A stretch of 64,000 nucleotides of DNA from the NCBI GenBank assembly GCA_009733575.1, contig ML769430.1, positions 1-64,000 of the forward strand, given 5' to 3'. Each line of letters starts with the position of its first letter. The first letter of the stretch is position 1. Positions 45,831 to 56,111 of the stretch are shown here, one piece after another. Below the pieces are notes generated by a model. The model ran no database searches. It saw nothing but the letters and a program-made list of their open reading frames with translations, and had not been told where the DNA came from. A program made the position numbers and the translations under genes. The stretch is from Gymnopus androsaceus JB14. Lineage: Eukaryota; Basidiomycota; Agaricomycetes; Agaricales; Omphalotaceae.

Positions 45831-48003
45831 CTAATTGGCATGCGTCCTTCGTGATGGGCTCCCAGGATGGGGAGGAAGAACAGCACTCGAGCCTCGGGCA
45901 GCCCTTGCTCCTGCAGGAGTATTCCTCCCTGAACTCGAAGCTGACGGAGGAGGGTTCTTGCACAATCCAGGCGGAGGCAACCCCATTAATCTAGAAAGAG
46001 TCCAGGGAAGCTCGAATTGGGCCCGACCCGCAAGAACAACATAGCGCGCAAGTTCGAGATGGAGAGTGGGATAGTATGTTGTGGAAGCCTTGCGAGAGAT
46101 CTAGAGCAAGTTTAGAGAAAGTGCCTCGAGTAAAGCATACGGACGCACCAGAATAAGTCGCTCAAAACCAGAGGAGAACATATCACTGTGAAAACGGTGA
46201 GCAGACAGCTCGTGATCCTTTGGGAGATTGAGGTCCTCAGCAGCTTTAGCAATAGCGTTAATGAACTTCAAATGGGTTGTCTAGTGAAGACGTTAGCATT
46301 CAACAAAGATCTGGTAGTCGAGGAGAAAAACTTGCAAAGTAGTTCATCGCTTCGAATTCCACCCCGCCAGTCATACCGCCTGGAGCTCGGGGTTTCTCGA
46401 CCCGACCTTCATCAGTCTCCGACAACAACCAGATCGTGTTGTTTCGGGTGACAAAATACCCAAAAGTAGTCTCGACAAACGTCAGACAACTCTTGCAGAT
46501 ACGTCTTGTATATCCTGGGACGATGAAGATTCTCGATAAACTCGTGAGGAGAGAGAGGAGACGCGGGAGCTTCGGCGGTGGGTGGCGCCGGTGTGAGCAA
46601 AAGAGACCGTATGAAGGAGAAGAAGGATTTGTGAGGGGTAGGGAGCGTGATAACGTTGCTCGATCCAAGTAGAGTCGGATCGCTATCCCAAACTTCCCGA
46701 TATGGGCTTCTGTTGCCCGAAGACGGGAGAGACGAAGAAGGATAGAGCTCAAACAAAATATGCATGAGCTCAACGATAAGCTGACGAGTGCCCACCTCGC
46801 CCGGCTTTTTATCAGAATAGATGAGTTTGACGAGCTGCGCCCATGGAGTAGGCATAGAGCTCCGGAGCGCGTTACACCCAATAGAGGAGGTAGAAAGAGC
46901 TTTGAAGCATCGTAAAAGTTCATGTAGAATTTGGTCGTCGTGTTGTTCTTCTCTATAGCCCAATTAGTATTTATTTGCTGTCGGTTTACACAAGTAAACA
47001 CCAACCTCCATTCAACTTCTAGAATTTCGTTCAATCGTGTCAAAAGAGCGGGGTATCCACCTGAACGCAGGAACTCCTCGGTCCAACTATACCGCTGTGA
47101 GACAACCGAACGAGATGAAAAATGGACTGCATTACCTAGCAGATTCGTTGCGTAGAAGCAGCCTAAGCTTTTTCACCTGCTCCACGTCCAGCTCTGTACT
47201 CGAAGTACCAACCAGGATGCTGATGGATTTTGTAGGAGATATAGTTTTGGAGGTACCTGAACCTTTCTCTTTCCCTGCCTTGCTGCCCGTTGCTGTGAGG
47301 TCCAAAGTGGAACCGTTACCGAGAAGATTTACTTGACTACGGGACATGAACCCTGTACCAAGTGAGATCCCACGGGAATGACTAGACTTTCTAGGTGACC
47401 CCAGGGCCGAAGAAGGGCGACGAGAAGACTGTTCGCTCACGGCAAAAGGTGCCATTGGAGGTCGTAATTGATAGTCCAAACCAGGCTTTGACGGACGCGG
47501 AGACTCTAATGTATCCGTGCTTCGAGTTCGTCTCAATGCCATGGATCGTGGAGTGAGCGGCTCCTCAGGGATAGCGATAGCGGATTTAATGTTGAGCGTC
47601 ATGCCTTGAGACGACTTCAACATGGCTGCTTTAACTGTGGAGTCCATTCCAGCCAATTTCGGACGAAGCGTGGATGGGATTTGAAGTTCGTCCTGGAGAC
47701 TTTTATTGAACGCATGTTGTGAATAGAAGAGGGTAATTATTAGCGTACCAGCAACTGATCAAAGGCTTCGTGCATTTCTTCGCCATTTGGAACCCGATTC
47801 GCTTCGCCCCGTTTCTTTTTGTCTGTCATGCCTTTGGAGCCCATAAACCCAGATTTAACGCTTTTTGTGTCTTTGCTCGGTTGGGCAAAGAAACTGGAGC
47901 CTGGTTGGTTCTCCTTGCCATTAGGAGGAGCGTCCGCGAGAGGCGTCATCATGGTAAACTCTGAGGAGACAATCCTCTTTGAGGGTAGAATGTTCTTGAA
48001 CAT
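45831..48003 (-). CDS. GBD/FH3 (diaphanous Rho-binding, armadillo-like) domain protein
   Basis: ATG at 48003 (MFKNILPSKRIVS). An unstructured Ser/Pro-rich N-terminal part contains the conserved FDQLL / DELQIPSTLRPKLAGM junction across intron 1. It is followed by KLRLLLRNES, EEFLRSGGYPALLTRLNEIL, ALSTSSIGCNALRSSMPTPW and GEVGTRQLIVELM, the GTPase-binding/FH3 armadillo repeats that bind Rho-type GTPases in formins. There is no FH2 domain; the protein ends in a Pro/Ser-rich tail (LMGLPPPGLCKNPPPS) at 45831, so it is not a formin. The intron at 46281-46335 appears to use a GC donor (gcaagt). One extra A near 46443, between FCHP and NTIWLLSETDE, breaks the frame. Because the gene is otherwise clean, this looks like a sequence error. 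Confidence 0.82.
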
Positions 48004-48337
48004 CGTATAAAGAACAAAGTGAACAAGATGAAGGAGGTTGACCGAAACTTGGAAATTAGCGCCCCAACATGTCGCGTGTCTCGCGTGATCGTGCTAAGCG
48101 CTCATGAGCGCTTTAAATCTTGACTTCCTAAGGCATTCAATGTCAATCATGAATCTTCATTATTCCTGCCTTATAGTAGCCAATAGTAGCCAATCTTTCC
48201 CAACGCCATAGATTCCCTGGCAGGAGTAGACGTCAAATGACCAGAACGATGTGATCGTTAGATCCCGTCTTCCAACTTATAAAGTACTACTGAATTGTAG
48301 CTCTGTATCTTAATGCCCATGGATCACCTCTCCAGAC
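48004..48337. promoter_or_regulatory. Divergent promoter region between GBD/FH3 and GMC genes
   Basis: No gene. Divergent starts at 48003 (minus) and about 48338 (plus) make this the shared upstream region. The GMC gene may have a small first exon here, since its first clear exon begins after a potential acceptor at 48358. Confidence 0.4.
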
Positions 48338-50955
48338 ATGATATTTCAGCCCGCCTAGCTGGGCATCATATCTTTCCTACAGAACAACTCGCGCGCCAAA
48401 TCAATCGTTGGAGCGGCAGGAATAGCAGCACTATACCTTCTTCTGCGTCGCATTTGGACAAGGAGACCGGGAAAACCGGGAAAGCTCATTACCGACTTGT
48501 CCGAGGTTGGTAGCCAGTTTGGAATTGATTCTAACGACGAGTATCATTATATTATCATCGGAGGAGGTTAGTCTCAACATACTTGTACACCAAGTACTAG
48601 CTTACTCTCTTCCACAGGAACCTCCGGGTGTGCTCTAGGTGGGTCCATTTTAGCTTGTGGACGGACAAATCGCTAATACCACGCATAGCATCGCGACTGA
48701 GCGAAGATCCCTCAAAGAGGGTCCTTCTACTCGAAGCCGGAGGAAGGTGCGCATAAATGCTACTTATTGGCAATTATCCATCAACTGGATGATTTTCAGT
48801 GGATGCGCACTACCTTTACAGTCGCATGCCGTCGGGTTACGGACGGCTGTTCTTGAGCAATCATTGTTTTCCCTTTTATTCGGAGCCTCAAGTCTTTGCC
48901 AATGGTAAAACGAAATTCTGGCCTCGAGGTGCGTTCATATACAGTCAATAGTTCCATATTGTAACGCGCCCCAAGCCAAGATGTTGGGTGGATGTAGCTC
49001 AATCAACGCCTCAATGGCCCAGTATGGCGCACCTGAAGATTTCGATGAATGGGGGACCTTTATGAACGACGATTCTTGGTCCTGGAAGAATTTACGTCGG
49101 TCAATTGATTTCATTTCTTTGTGTCAGTTTCACGCTCAACTCACTATGAAGATACTTCAACAAGTTTGAAAAATATGCCCCGGATCGTAGATATCCTCAA
49201 GTAGATGCAAGTGCCAGAGGGAAAACTGGACCTGTCTCGGTCGGGTATTTTAACACCATCACAACTTCGGCAAAAGCGTTTATCGACTCTTGCGTTGAAT
49301 TGGGGATACCCCACACGCCGGATTTCAATGGGCCCAAGGGAACGTTGGGTGTTAGCAGAGTATGTATTTCTCAATGCTTGAATCTTACTAGGTACTAACT
49401 AAGACGATAGATGAGTAAGCACCTCGCAAAAAAAGGAACTAACACATCTGATATTGTTTCTCAGTGACCTACGTTGATCAGAACCGGGAACGGGTCTCTT
49501 CCGAATCCGCCTATCTAACACCCGAAGTGCTAGCCCGAAAAAACCTTCGAATCGCCATCCACGCCCATGTTACTCGAATCCTGTTTGACAAAGTCGATGG
49601 GGAACTTCGCGCAGTCGGAGTCGAGTATGCCCAAACGGATTTAAATCTGAAGCAGAAGGGAGCATTATACCGATCCAGAGCTATGAAGGAAGTCATTATC
49701 GCGTATGTATCTCTTGGTCTGATCTAATTGTCGCTGACTATTTTTCAAATGTAGCGCAGGCGCAGTTCATACTCCTCATGTATGTCTTTCCTACTGCTAA
49801 AGAAGCGCCAACGCAATAACTAATAGTCGGCTTCCGTAGATTCTAATGCTTTCGGGAATTGGTCCCAGCGCTCACCTCAAGGAGCACAACGTACCTGTCG
49901 TTCATGACCTTCCCGGAGTTGGAGAAAATCTCGTTGATCATCCGTCTGTTGACCTTAACTTCAAAGACAAACTCAACGCTTCCGCGAAATTCATGAAACC
50001 CCAGAGCTTCATCGAAGTGTGTCAGACTCTGGTCGCCTTAGCTCAATATAAAATGGGACTAGGTGGTCCTTTGGCTATGAATGTGAGGAAATGCTACATG
50101 ATTGAAAACCAGTTAACTAAGGTAGAATGCAGTTTGGCGAAGCAGCCGCTTTTGTGCGCTCGGACAACTTGAGCCTACTAGGAGGTCCTGAGCTTGATAT
50201 CAAGGAATGCATCGATTCTACATCCAGTTCAAATAGCCCGGATTTAGAAATCTTCGTCACACCTTTCGGTTTCGGAGAGCATGGTCGCATCTGGTTTGAT
50301 GTACATACTCGGGCTTTGCATGTATATCTTCTCAGGTCGGTCGTTCAGATTCCGATTGAAGCCAAAAATTCACTATATCATATACAGACCTACGAGTCGG
50401 GGTGAAGTTCGTTTGAAATCAAGTAATCCATTTGATCTTCCTAGTGTCAACCCAAAGTAAGTCTAAAATTCTTTTATCACGAATCGTGCCATACCTATCC
50501 TTCCTTCCCTCTAGCTACCTCCAAACTCCCGACGACCTCGAAAAGCTCGTTCGTGGTGTCAAAATCTGTCTCCGAATAGCTCGTGCCGATGCGTTCACAC
50601 CATACCTAGACCACAGCTTCCTTCGGCCTGACTTGGATCATGAGCTGATAATGAAATCCCACGCGGAGCTCGAGGAGCTTGTCAAAGATCGTGTTCAGAC
50701 AGTGTACCATCCCACAAGCACCTGTCGAATGGCACCGGAGGCAGAGGGAGGTGTTGTGGATGCGCATTTGAGGGTGTATGGTGTGAAGGGGCTTCGAGTG
50801 TGCGATGCATCAATCTTTCCTTGGATCGTGTCTGGACATCCGGTGAGGATTTCGAGTCTTAATTCTGATATTTGGCTGATTAGAGCTCATTCAGGTTGGG
50901 GCTTGTTATGCTGCTGCAGAAAAGCTATCGGATGAGATTAAGGCTGGGATGTAGA
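48338..50955 (+). CDS. GMC oxidoreductase, copy 2 (largely intact)
   Basis: The clear first exon (from 48359) encodes a short membrane-like helix, [16 protein letters not shown], then [21 protein letters not shown] (FAD motif, split by an intron) and VLLLEAGG. Further exons give [66 protein letters not shown] (GMC signature 2), [26 protein letters not shown], and the catalytic segments YHPTSTCRM and [19 protein letters not shown], ending at 50955. Introns of about 50 nt all join in frame, including a 4-nt exon at 49411-49414. Problems: the ATG at 48338 is followed by TAG at 48356, so the start may come from an upstream exon spliced at 48359. After LLLEAGGS the obvious acceptor gives a frame break, whereas one 25 bases downstream keeps the frame. 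Confidence 0.82.
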
Positions 50956-51385
50956 GCTCGGGTATTCGGGTCGTGTGCAATATTTTAGTATGCTATTGAA
51001 TGAATGCCATGAATGCCGATCTTGGCTTAGCCTGGTTGTGACTTTCGATGGGCGGCAGCAATTAAAAAAATTAAAATGGGTGTCCTGGCGCTGAAACTTG
51101 AGATCTTGAGATATCTATATCATGGACGCGCGGGCATGGGCATGAAGAGAATGTACAGCCACACTGTCCAAATTAAGCGCTCCGCATGCGAGTGACTTTC
51201 TTCTGCTACTACTACATTGTACCCACCTCTTAATTCTTATACTGGCTTCGCGCCCACCAAAGCGTTCGTTCTGGCCTTTCAAGAAGCAATCATCGAGAAC
51301 TTCATTCAGTACTGTTGATCGCAGTACGACAGCACCAACAATCTTGGTGTCCGCTCACCAGCCCGCTCTCGAATCCTCTACTCAA
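50956..51385. other. Intergenic upstream of RhoGAP gene
   Basis: Bases about 51260-51385 are open in the RhoGAP frame (WPFKKQSSRTSF...), so the true start may lie in or before this stretch. Confidence 0.45.
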
Positions 51386-53052
51386 ATGGTACCAGAAACT
51401 CCCCAAAGTCCGCCTACGAAAGCGCATTTGAAAGCTTGGTGGAGTAACTTTACTTCGGCGCAGAAGGCGAAGAGGGATGCGGAGGGAAAGGGTTAGTGCC
51501 AATGACGTCCTGTCGTCACTTTGGAGCCTTACAAAACTTTTTATTCTATTATAGATGAACCAGAAAACACTGTCTTTGGGAAGCCGTTGAAGGAGAGTCT
51601 GAGATATGCCAGCGTACAGATATCTACCGCGAATGCAAATGGTGAACTCTATGTGTGGGGATATATCCCCGTGGTCGTTGCCAAGTGGTACGTACGTCTA
51701 ACAGCTCAATTGCGCTTGGAATCTGACTGGCCCTACACATTAGCGGTCTATATCTCAAAGAGAACGGTACAGAATGACCTCTCTTCTTCCATTCAAGCAA
51801 TCATTGATTCCCCTGTATAGCGACGGAAGTGGAAGGAACCTTTCGCGTGAATGGGTCTGCCAAGCGGATGAGAGAACTTCAGGCGATCTTTGAAACCCCA
51901 CCACGGGTGCGTAATTCGCCCATCTATGCGCGTTATCATCTTATTGACCAGCCACAGTACGGCAAGTCGTTGGACTGGAAACAATCTCCATATACAGCCC
52001 ATGATGTCGCCAGTGTCTTCCGGCGGTATCTTACAAAGATGCCCGTAAGCTTTGTTCTGCTATCCACGCCGGCATTGTATTCACGACCTCCTAGGAACCT
52101 GTGATACCCTACGATATGTATCATCCTGTAAGAACCTCTTGTTCCGCCCCTTTATGCCTGCTAAATCGCCCAATACCTACACCTAGTTCCGAGATTCATT
52201 AGGTATGTATACCATGCTCCTATACCGTTGCAAACCCTAAATTTTCCTATAGCAAAAGAACCTTTCAATCAAGAAGAAGTTATCACGACATATAAACGAC
52301 TAATACGACAAATGCCCCGTGCTAATCAATACCTCCTCCTTTACGTTCTCGACTTGTTATCAGTTTTTGCACGAAAATCAGACAAGAACTTGATGACAGC
52401 TACAAGTGAGTGGCATTTCGGTCTTACTTTTTCTTTGACTTACGGGAGTCTTTTATAGATTTAGCTGTGATTTTCAGACCGGGTCTAATGTCACATCCGG
52501 AACACGAAATGAATCCGAAAGAGCACGCCCTCAGCCAGAGAGTATTAGAGTTTCTAATTGCTCAGCAAGACTGGTTTATGTTGGATATCCCTCCGCCGCC
52601 CCCGAACGAGCCGGGATCGCCGACTTCATTAGTCTCTGAGGAGGATGTTTCAGTGCACCCAAGCTCTGATGAGGATCATCAGGTTGGTGGAGGGTGGAAG
52701 CTGGTCGGAAGGGATAAGAAGGTCGCACGACGGAAGACTACTATTGGTGTGTTACACTAACACAAAGTTGATGAGCTTCATACTGAGTTTCTTTACAGAA
52801 CCTCGTGGGCCTCAGGAAGGAGATCTATCGCCAGTAGCAGAGAGCCCGCCTGGGAAGCAGGCTGAACAAGAGGGAGGTGCCACTGGCGTTACACGGAGTA
52901 GGACACTTCCCTCGGGGCGGAGAGGTCCCTCATCCTCTTCAGATTCGACTGAACGAGAGGCTCGTAGGGTTTTACGGAAACAGAAACGAGCCTCATCATC
53001 AGGAAGGACTCCACATCGTATACCAGACTCGTCTAGTGGTAAGGAAACTTAA
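51386..53052 (+). CDS. RhoGAP domain protein, SAC7-like
   Basis: Stimulates GTP hydrolysis by Rho-type GTPases; SAC7-type proteins act on Rho1 in actin and cell-wall control. The first visible ATG is at 51386 (MVPETPQSPPTKAHLKAWW), though the frame is open further upstream. Exons joined by short introns give VFGKPLKESLRYASV, GYIPVVVAKCGLYLKENA, VEGTFRVNGSAKRMREL (arginine finger in GTFR), YGKSLDWKQSPYTAHDVASV, FRRYLTKMPEPVIPY, LLLYVLDLLSVFARKSDKN and NLAVIFRPGLMSHP, all in the usual RhoGAP order. The C-terminal third is Ser/Arg-rich and low complexity with RSRTLPSGRRGPSSSSDS, ending at 53052. No frame break was noticed. Start and last exon are the least certain parts. Confidence 0.85.
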
Positions 53053-53417
53053 TCGTAATCGTTGTATCGTTCGCCTTGTACTTTATTCTGCTCCTTCATA
53101 CCCATGGACTCTTAGGTACTTACTATAGTCTATCGTTTGCTTATGCTTCAAGTTTTTAGATTGCTCGATGGACTTGTGTGTGTGTGTGTGCAATTTTACT
53201 ACTTAGTCCCCTCTACTTGCGCCGCAGTTGTGCGATATGTTAAATTTAGAACTTGATCTGATCAATTTATGGAACACGAACATTTAGGGTGTACCTCAGT
53301 TCCTTGGTTCACTGACTACCATCAGCTCTGTTCGTTCTCTAACTGTTTCCCCTTCGTCCTCGTCAACAGGCGGCTCACTGGCTTAGCCCCCTCCCACCCC
53401 CTCTTCCACTACAACCT
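53053..53417. other. Intergenic with a short GT repeat
   Basis: gtgtgtgtgtgtgtg at about 53174-53191. Presumed promoter of the GH17 gene; pyrimidine-rich before the ATG. Confidence 0.5.
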
Positions 53418-55656
53418 ATGGCATACAGAGACAATGCTGCTTCTCCTGAATTACAGGAATACTATGATTCTTCAGTGTGTCTCTCTATTTGTGATTGAAA
53501 CACGCAGAATATCTACAATTCATTATTTTCTAGCCTGCCCACCGCCTAACCGGCAACGCCGTTCTTTCTAACAATGATATTCCTTTGAGCCCTAGGCATG
53601 GCGCCAATCCCTTTGGCGACTCATCCGCAGCGCTATCGACACCGCTAGCTAATAGTAATAATGTGCCCTATACAGACGCTCCTCGACAGCATTTTGGCGA
53701 TAGACGAGGTGAATTTGAGCAGACCAATGACACCTGGATGGAGAACGCTCCGAACAAGAGCAAGAAAATACGCTACTTTGTATGCCGTGATCTATCTATA
53801 ATCTGAAACCGCGCCCGTTGTTGAAACTCTTTGGTTATACAGGTTATTGCTGGTCTCGTCCTCCTCATTCTTGGTGGTATCGGTGCTGCAGTTGGAGTTA
53901 CTGTTTCCAAGAAAACGAGTAACGACTCTTCATCCTCGTCTTCGTCTGTTGTGACCGAAAACAACAACGATCCCTCTAATTTCGAAAAGAACTCCGCCCT
54001 CAAACAGTCTTTCTACGGCATTGCGTATACCCCAGAGGGTTCTCAGCTACCCGAATGTGGAAATTCTTTGGGTGAGTATATACGACTTTTTTTCCCCGCG
54101 ATTCAGGACTTATTATTGGAGTGCAGCCGACGTCATTACCGATATTCAACTGCTTTCTCAGCTGACTACTGTAAATATTTATTTCTATGCTTTTCCCAGC
54201 TATGGTTGTGCTAATGGTGCTGGCAGCGTGTTCGCTTGTATGGAGCCGATTGCAACCAGACTGAGCTCGTCGTGAGTACTTGTTTCCTTGCTAAAAATAC
54301 TAGAATTCACCTCATTGCCGCCACAGCTCGAGGCAATCAAACAAACAAAAGTAAATATGTCAGTTGTAGTCGCGAATTATCCTATTGCGACTGATGGGGG
54401 TAGGTCCTAGTCTCCTATAAGCAGACTCGAATATACACTGACGATCCGTTGGATGTGTGTATAGGTAGTGCCTACACCACCCAAGCTATCCTGCTCGAGC
54501 AAGCTGTCAAGGCCTATGGTAATATTTGTCGCCTAGCCCTGCTTGAACCACTAGTTTGACCTCTACTTGCAGGCACGGACAACATTATCGGCATGACAGT
54601 CGGCAATGAATTTATTCTCGAGTGAGTCCCCTTGCAAGTTGTTCTTGCGTATCCCCAGCTCATGAGCGACTAGCTATCTCGATGACAATGGTGGCACTGA
54701 TCCAAACAGTGCTGTTGGAAACCAGGGAGCCGAAATCTTATTGGGATTCAGTATGTTTCCTGTCATTTTTTACATACCTGGTTTGTAATTCTGACACATC
54801 ATCGAACAAGTCAATGACACCAAAACTATGCTTTCAAACATGAGCGTATCTCTCCCTATTGGAAATGCTGATGCTGGAGCCTACTTCAACGACCTGGTCC
54901 TTGGAGATGTCGACTATGGTGTAAGCATTTTCTTTTGTCGCAGCTTTATTGAATGCTCATTTTTTTCGATCTGTAGATGGCAAATGTTCACCCCTGGTTC
55001 GCCAATGTCAGTATCGATCAGGCAGCTGGATGGACATGGAGCTTCTTCGAACGATACCGATGTCGCTCTTGCTAGCACCTTGACCAACACACCCTCAATG
55101 TCTATTGCTGAGACTGGTTGGCCAACCGTGAGTTTCTGATTTGTTTTCAAATGAGTCGGTGACTATAGCCAAGGCAGAACTCGTCCGATGTTGGAAACGA
55201 ATCTAATGGGCCATCTAATGCAAGCGAAGCTAACCTCCAGGTGAGCATCTCAAGACTCGCTTGCTGTACCTACTTTCTCACTTGATGTCCTCACAGACCT
55301 TCATCGACACGTTCGTCTGTCAAGCGAATGCAAATGGCACAGAATACTACTTTTTCGAGGTATGTGTGCTGTCTGTGTAACTCCTTGTAACCTAACGTCT
55401 AAATCAACGTTTCAGTACTTTGATGAGCCTTGGAAGGTTTGCTTCTTTCTCAATTTCACTTTTTTTTTTGTTGACGTTTCTGCGTACAGGGCGAACAGTT
55501 TGGCGGAGTCGAAGGATACTGGGGTCTATTCTATTCAAAGTGAGCATACGAACGACATGTTATCCTTCTGTCTACTTCGCGCTAACATGAAATCCTCATC
55601 TCAGCCGAACCCTCAAAAACATCGTTATTCCGGACTGTAATACGACTAGCTCTTGA
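53418..55656 (+). CDS. GH17 beta-1,3-glucanase, type II membrane (BtgC-like)
   Basis: Cell-wall glucan endo-1,3-beta-glucosidase family. The ATG at 53418 ([19 protein letters not shown]) was chosen because an intron from gtgtgt to tctag joins it in frame to [13 protein letters not shown] hydrophilic cytoplasmic segment precedes one membrane helix, [21 protein letters not shown], and a Ser-rich stalk. The catalytic domain follows: [28 protein letters not shown], the acid/base E in [18 protein letters not shown], the nucleophile E in AETGWPT, then YFFEYFDEPWK and [17 protein letters not shown], with the stop at 55654-55656. About ten introns of roughly 50 nt. One missing base near 55043, between WTWSFFE and NDTDVALAS, breaks the frame; all else is intact, so a sequence error is likely. 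Confidence 0.88.
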
Positions 55657-56111
55657 TTCTGAGTACTGCGACATCGAACTATCTAGCCTCTGGAACATTC
55701 AACGGACAGTTTTTCAGAATGTTATCATTTTCCCGTGCGGACATTTCCTGTATATCATATCTACGCTTTCTTGCTTGCTTGTTCATTGCCGTCTTAATTC
55801 GATTTATTCGTATTTTTGGTGATCCCTGGTGGTCACTTTTGCAAAATAAATAAAATAAAAAACTGAGGCTCAACAGATGGCATTTACCTTGCTTGCACTT
55901 ACAGTGCTGCGAAAATTGATGTCACCCCCGAATTCAGTAGCCTATTCAGTAGTCACGTGGGTGACATCAATTCGCAGCACTGTACATACCCGAATCTAAT
56001 CCCATCCCTGAATCACCAGAATCTTCGAGTGTGGTCAATCTGTGGCTGCCATTACAGTACAACTGTATATTTTATCTAATACATTTTTACAGCCACTGTA
56101 ACCCCTCTACT
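55657..56111. other. Convergent intergenic with a MITE
   Basis: Contains the 81-bp palindromic element at 55902-55982; otherwise AT-rich with no gene. Confidence 0.6.
55902..55982. mobile_element. 81-bp palindromic MITE with TA target duplication
   Basis: The left arm cagtgctgcgaaaattgatg...tcaccc and the right arm gggtgacatcaattcgcagcactg are inverted copies of about 24 bp, differing by two extra As. TA flanks both ends (55900-55901, 55983-55984). The CAGT tip is typical of Tc1/mariner-type elements. No coding capacity; the autonomous partner is not in the window (tips differ from both Tc1 elements here). Confidence 0.82.

Noticed and set aside
46300..47043. 247-residue continuous minus-strand frame
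   Set aside because: Mixes the true frame only at its end (TIWLLSETDEG); the rest is out of frame with the FH3 exons and crosses introns.
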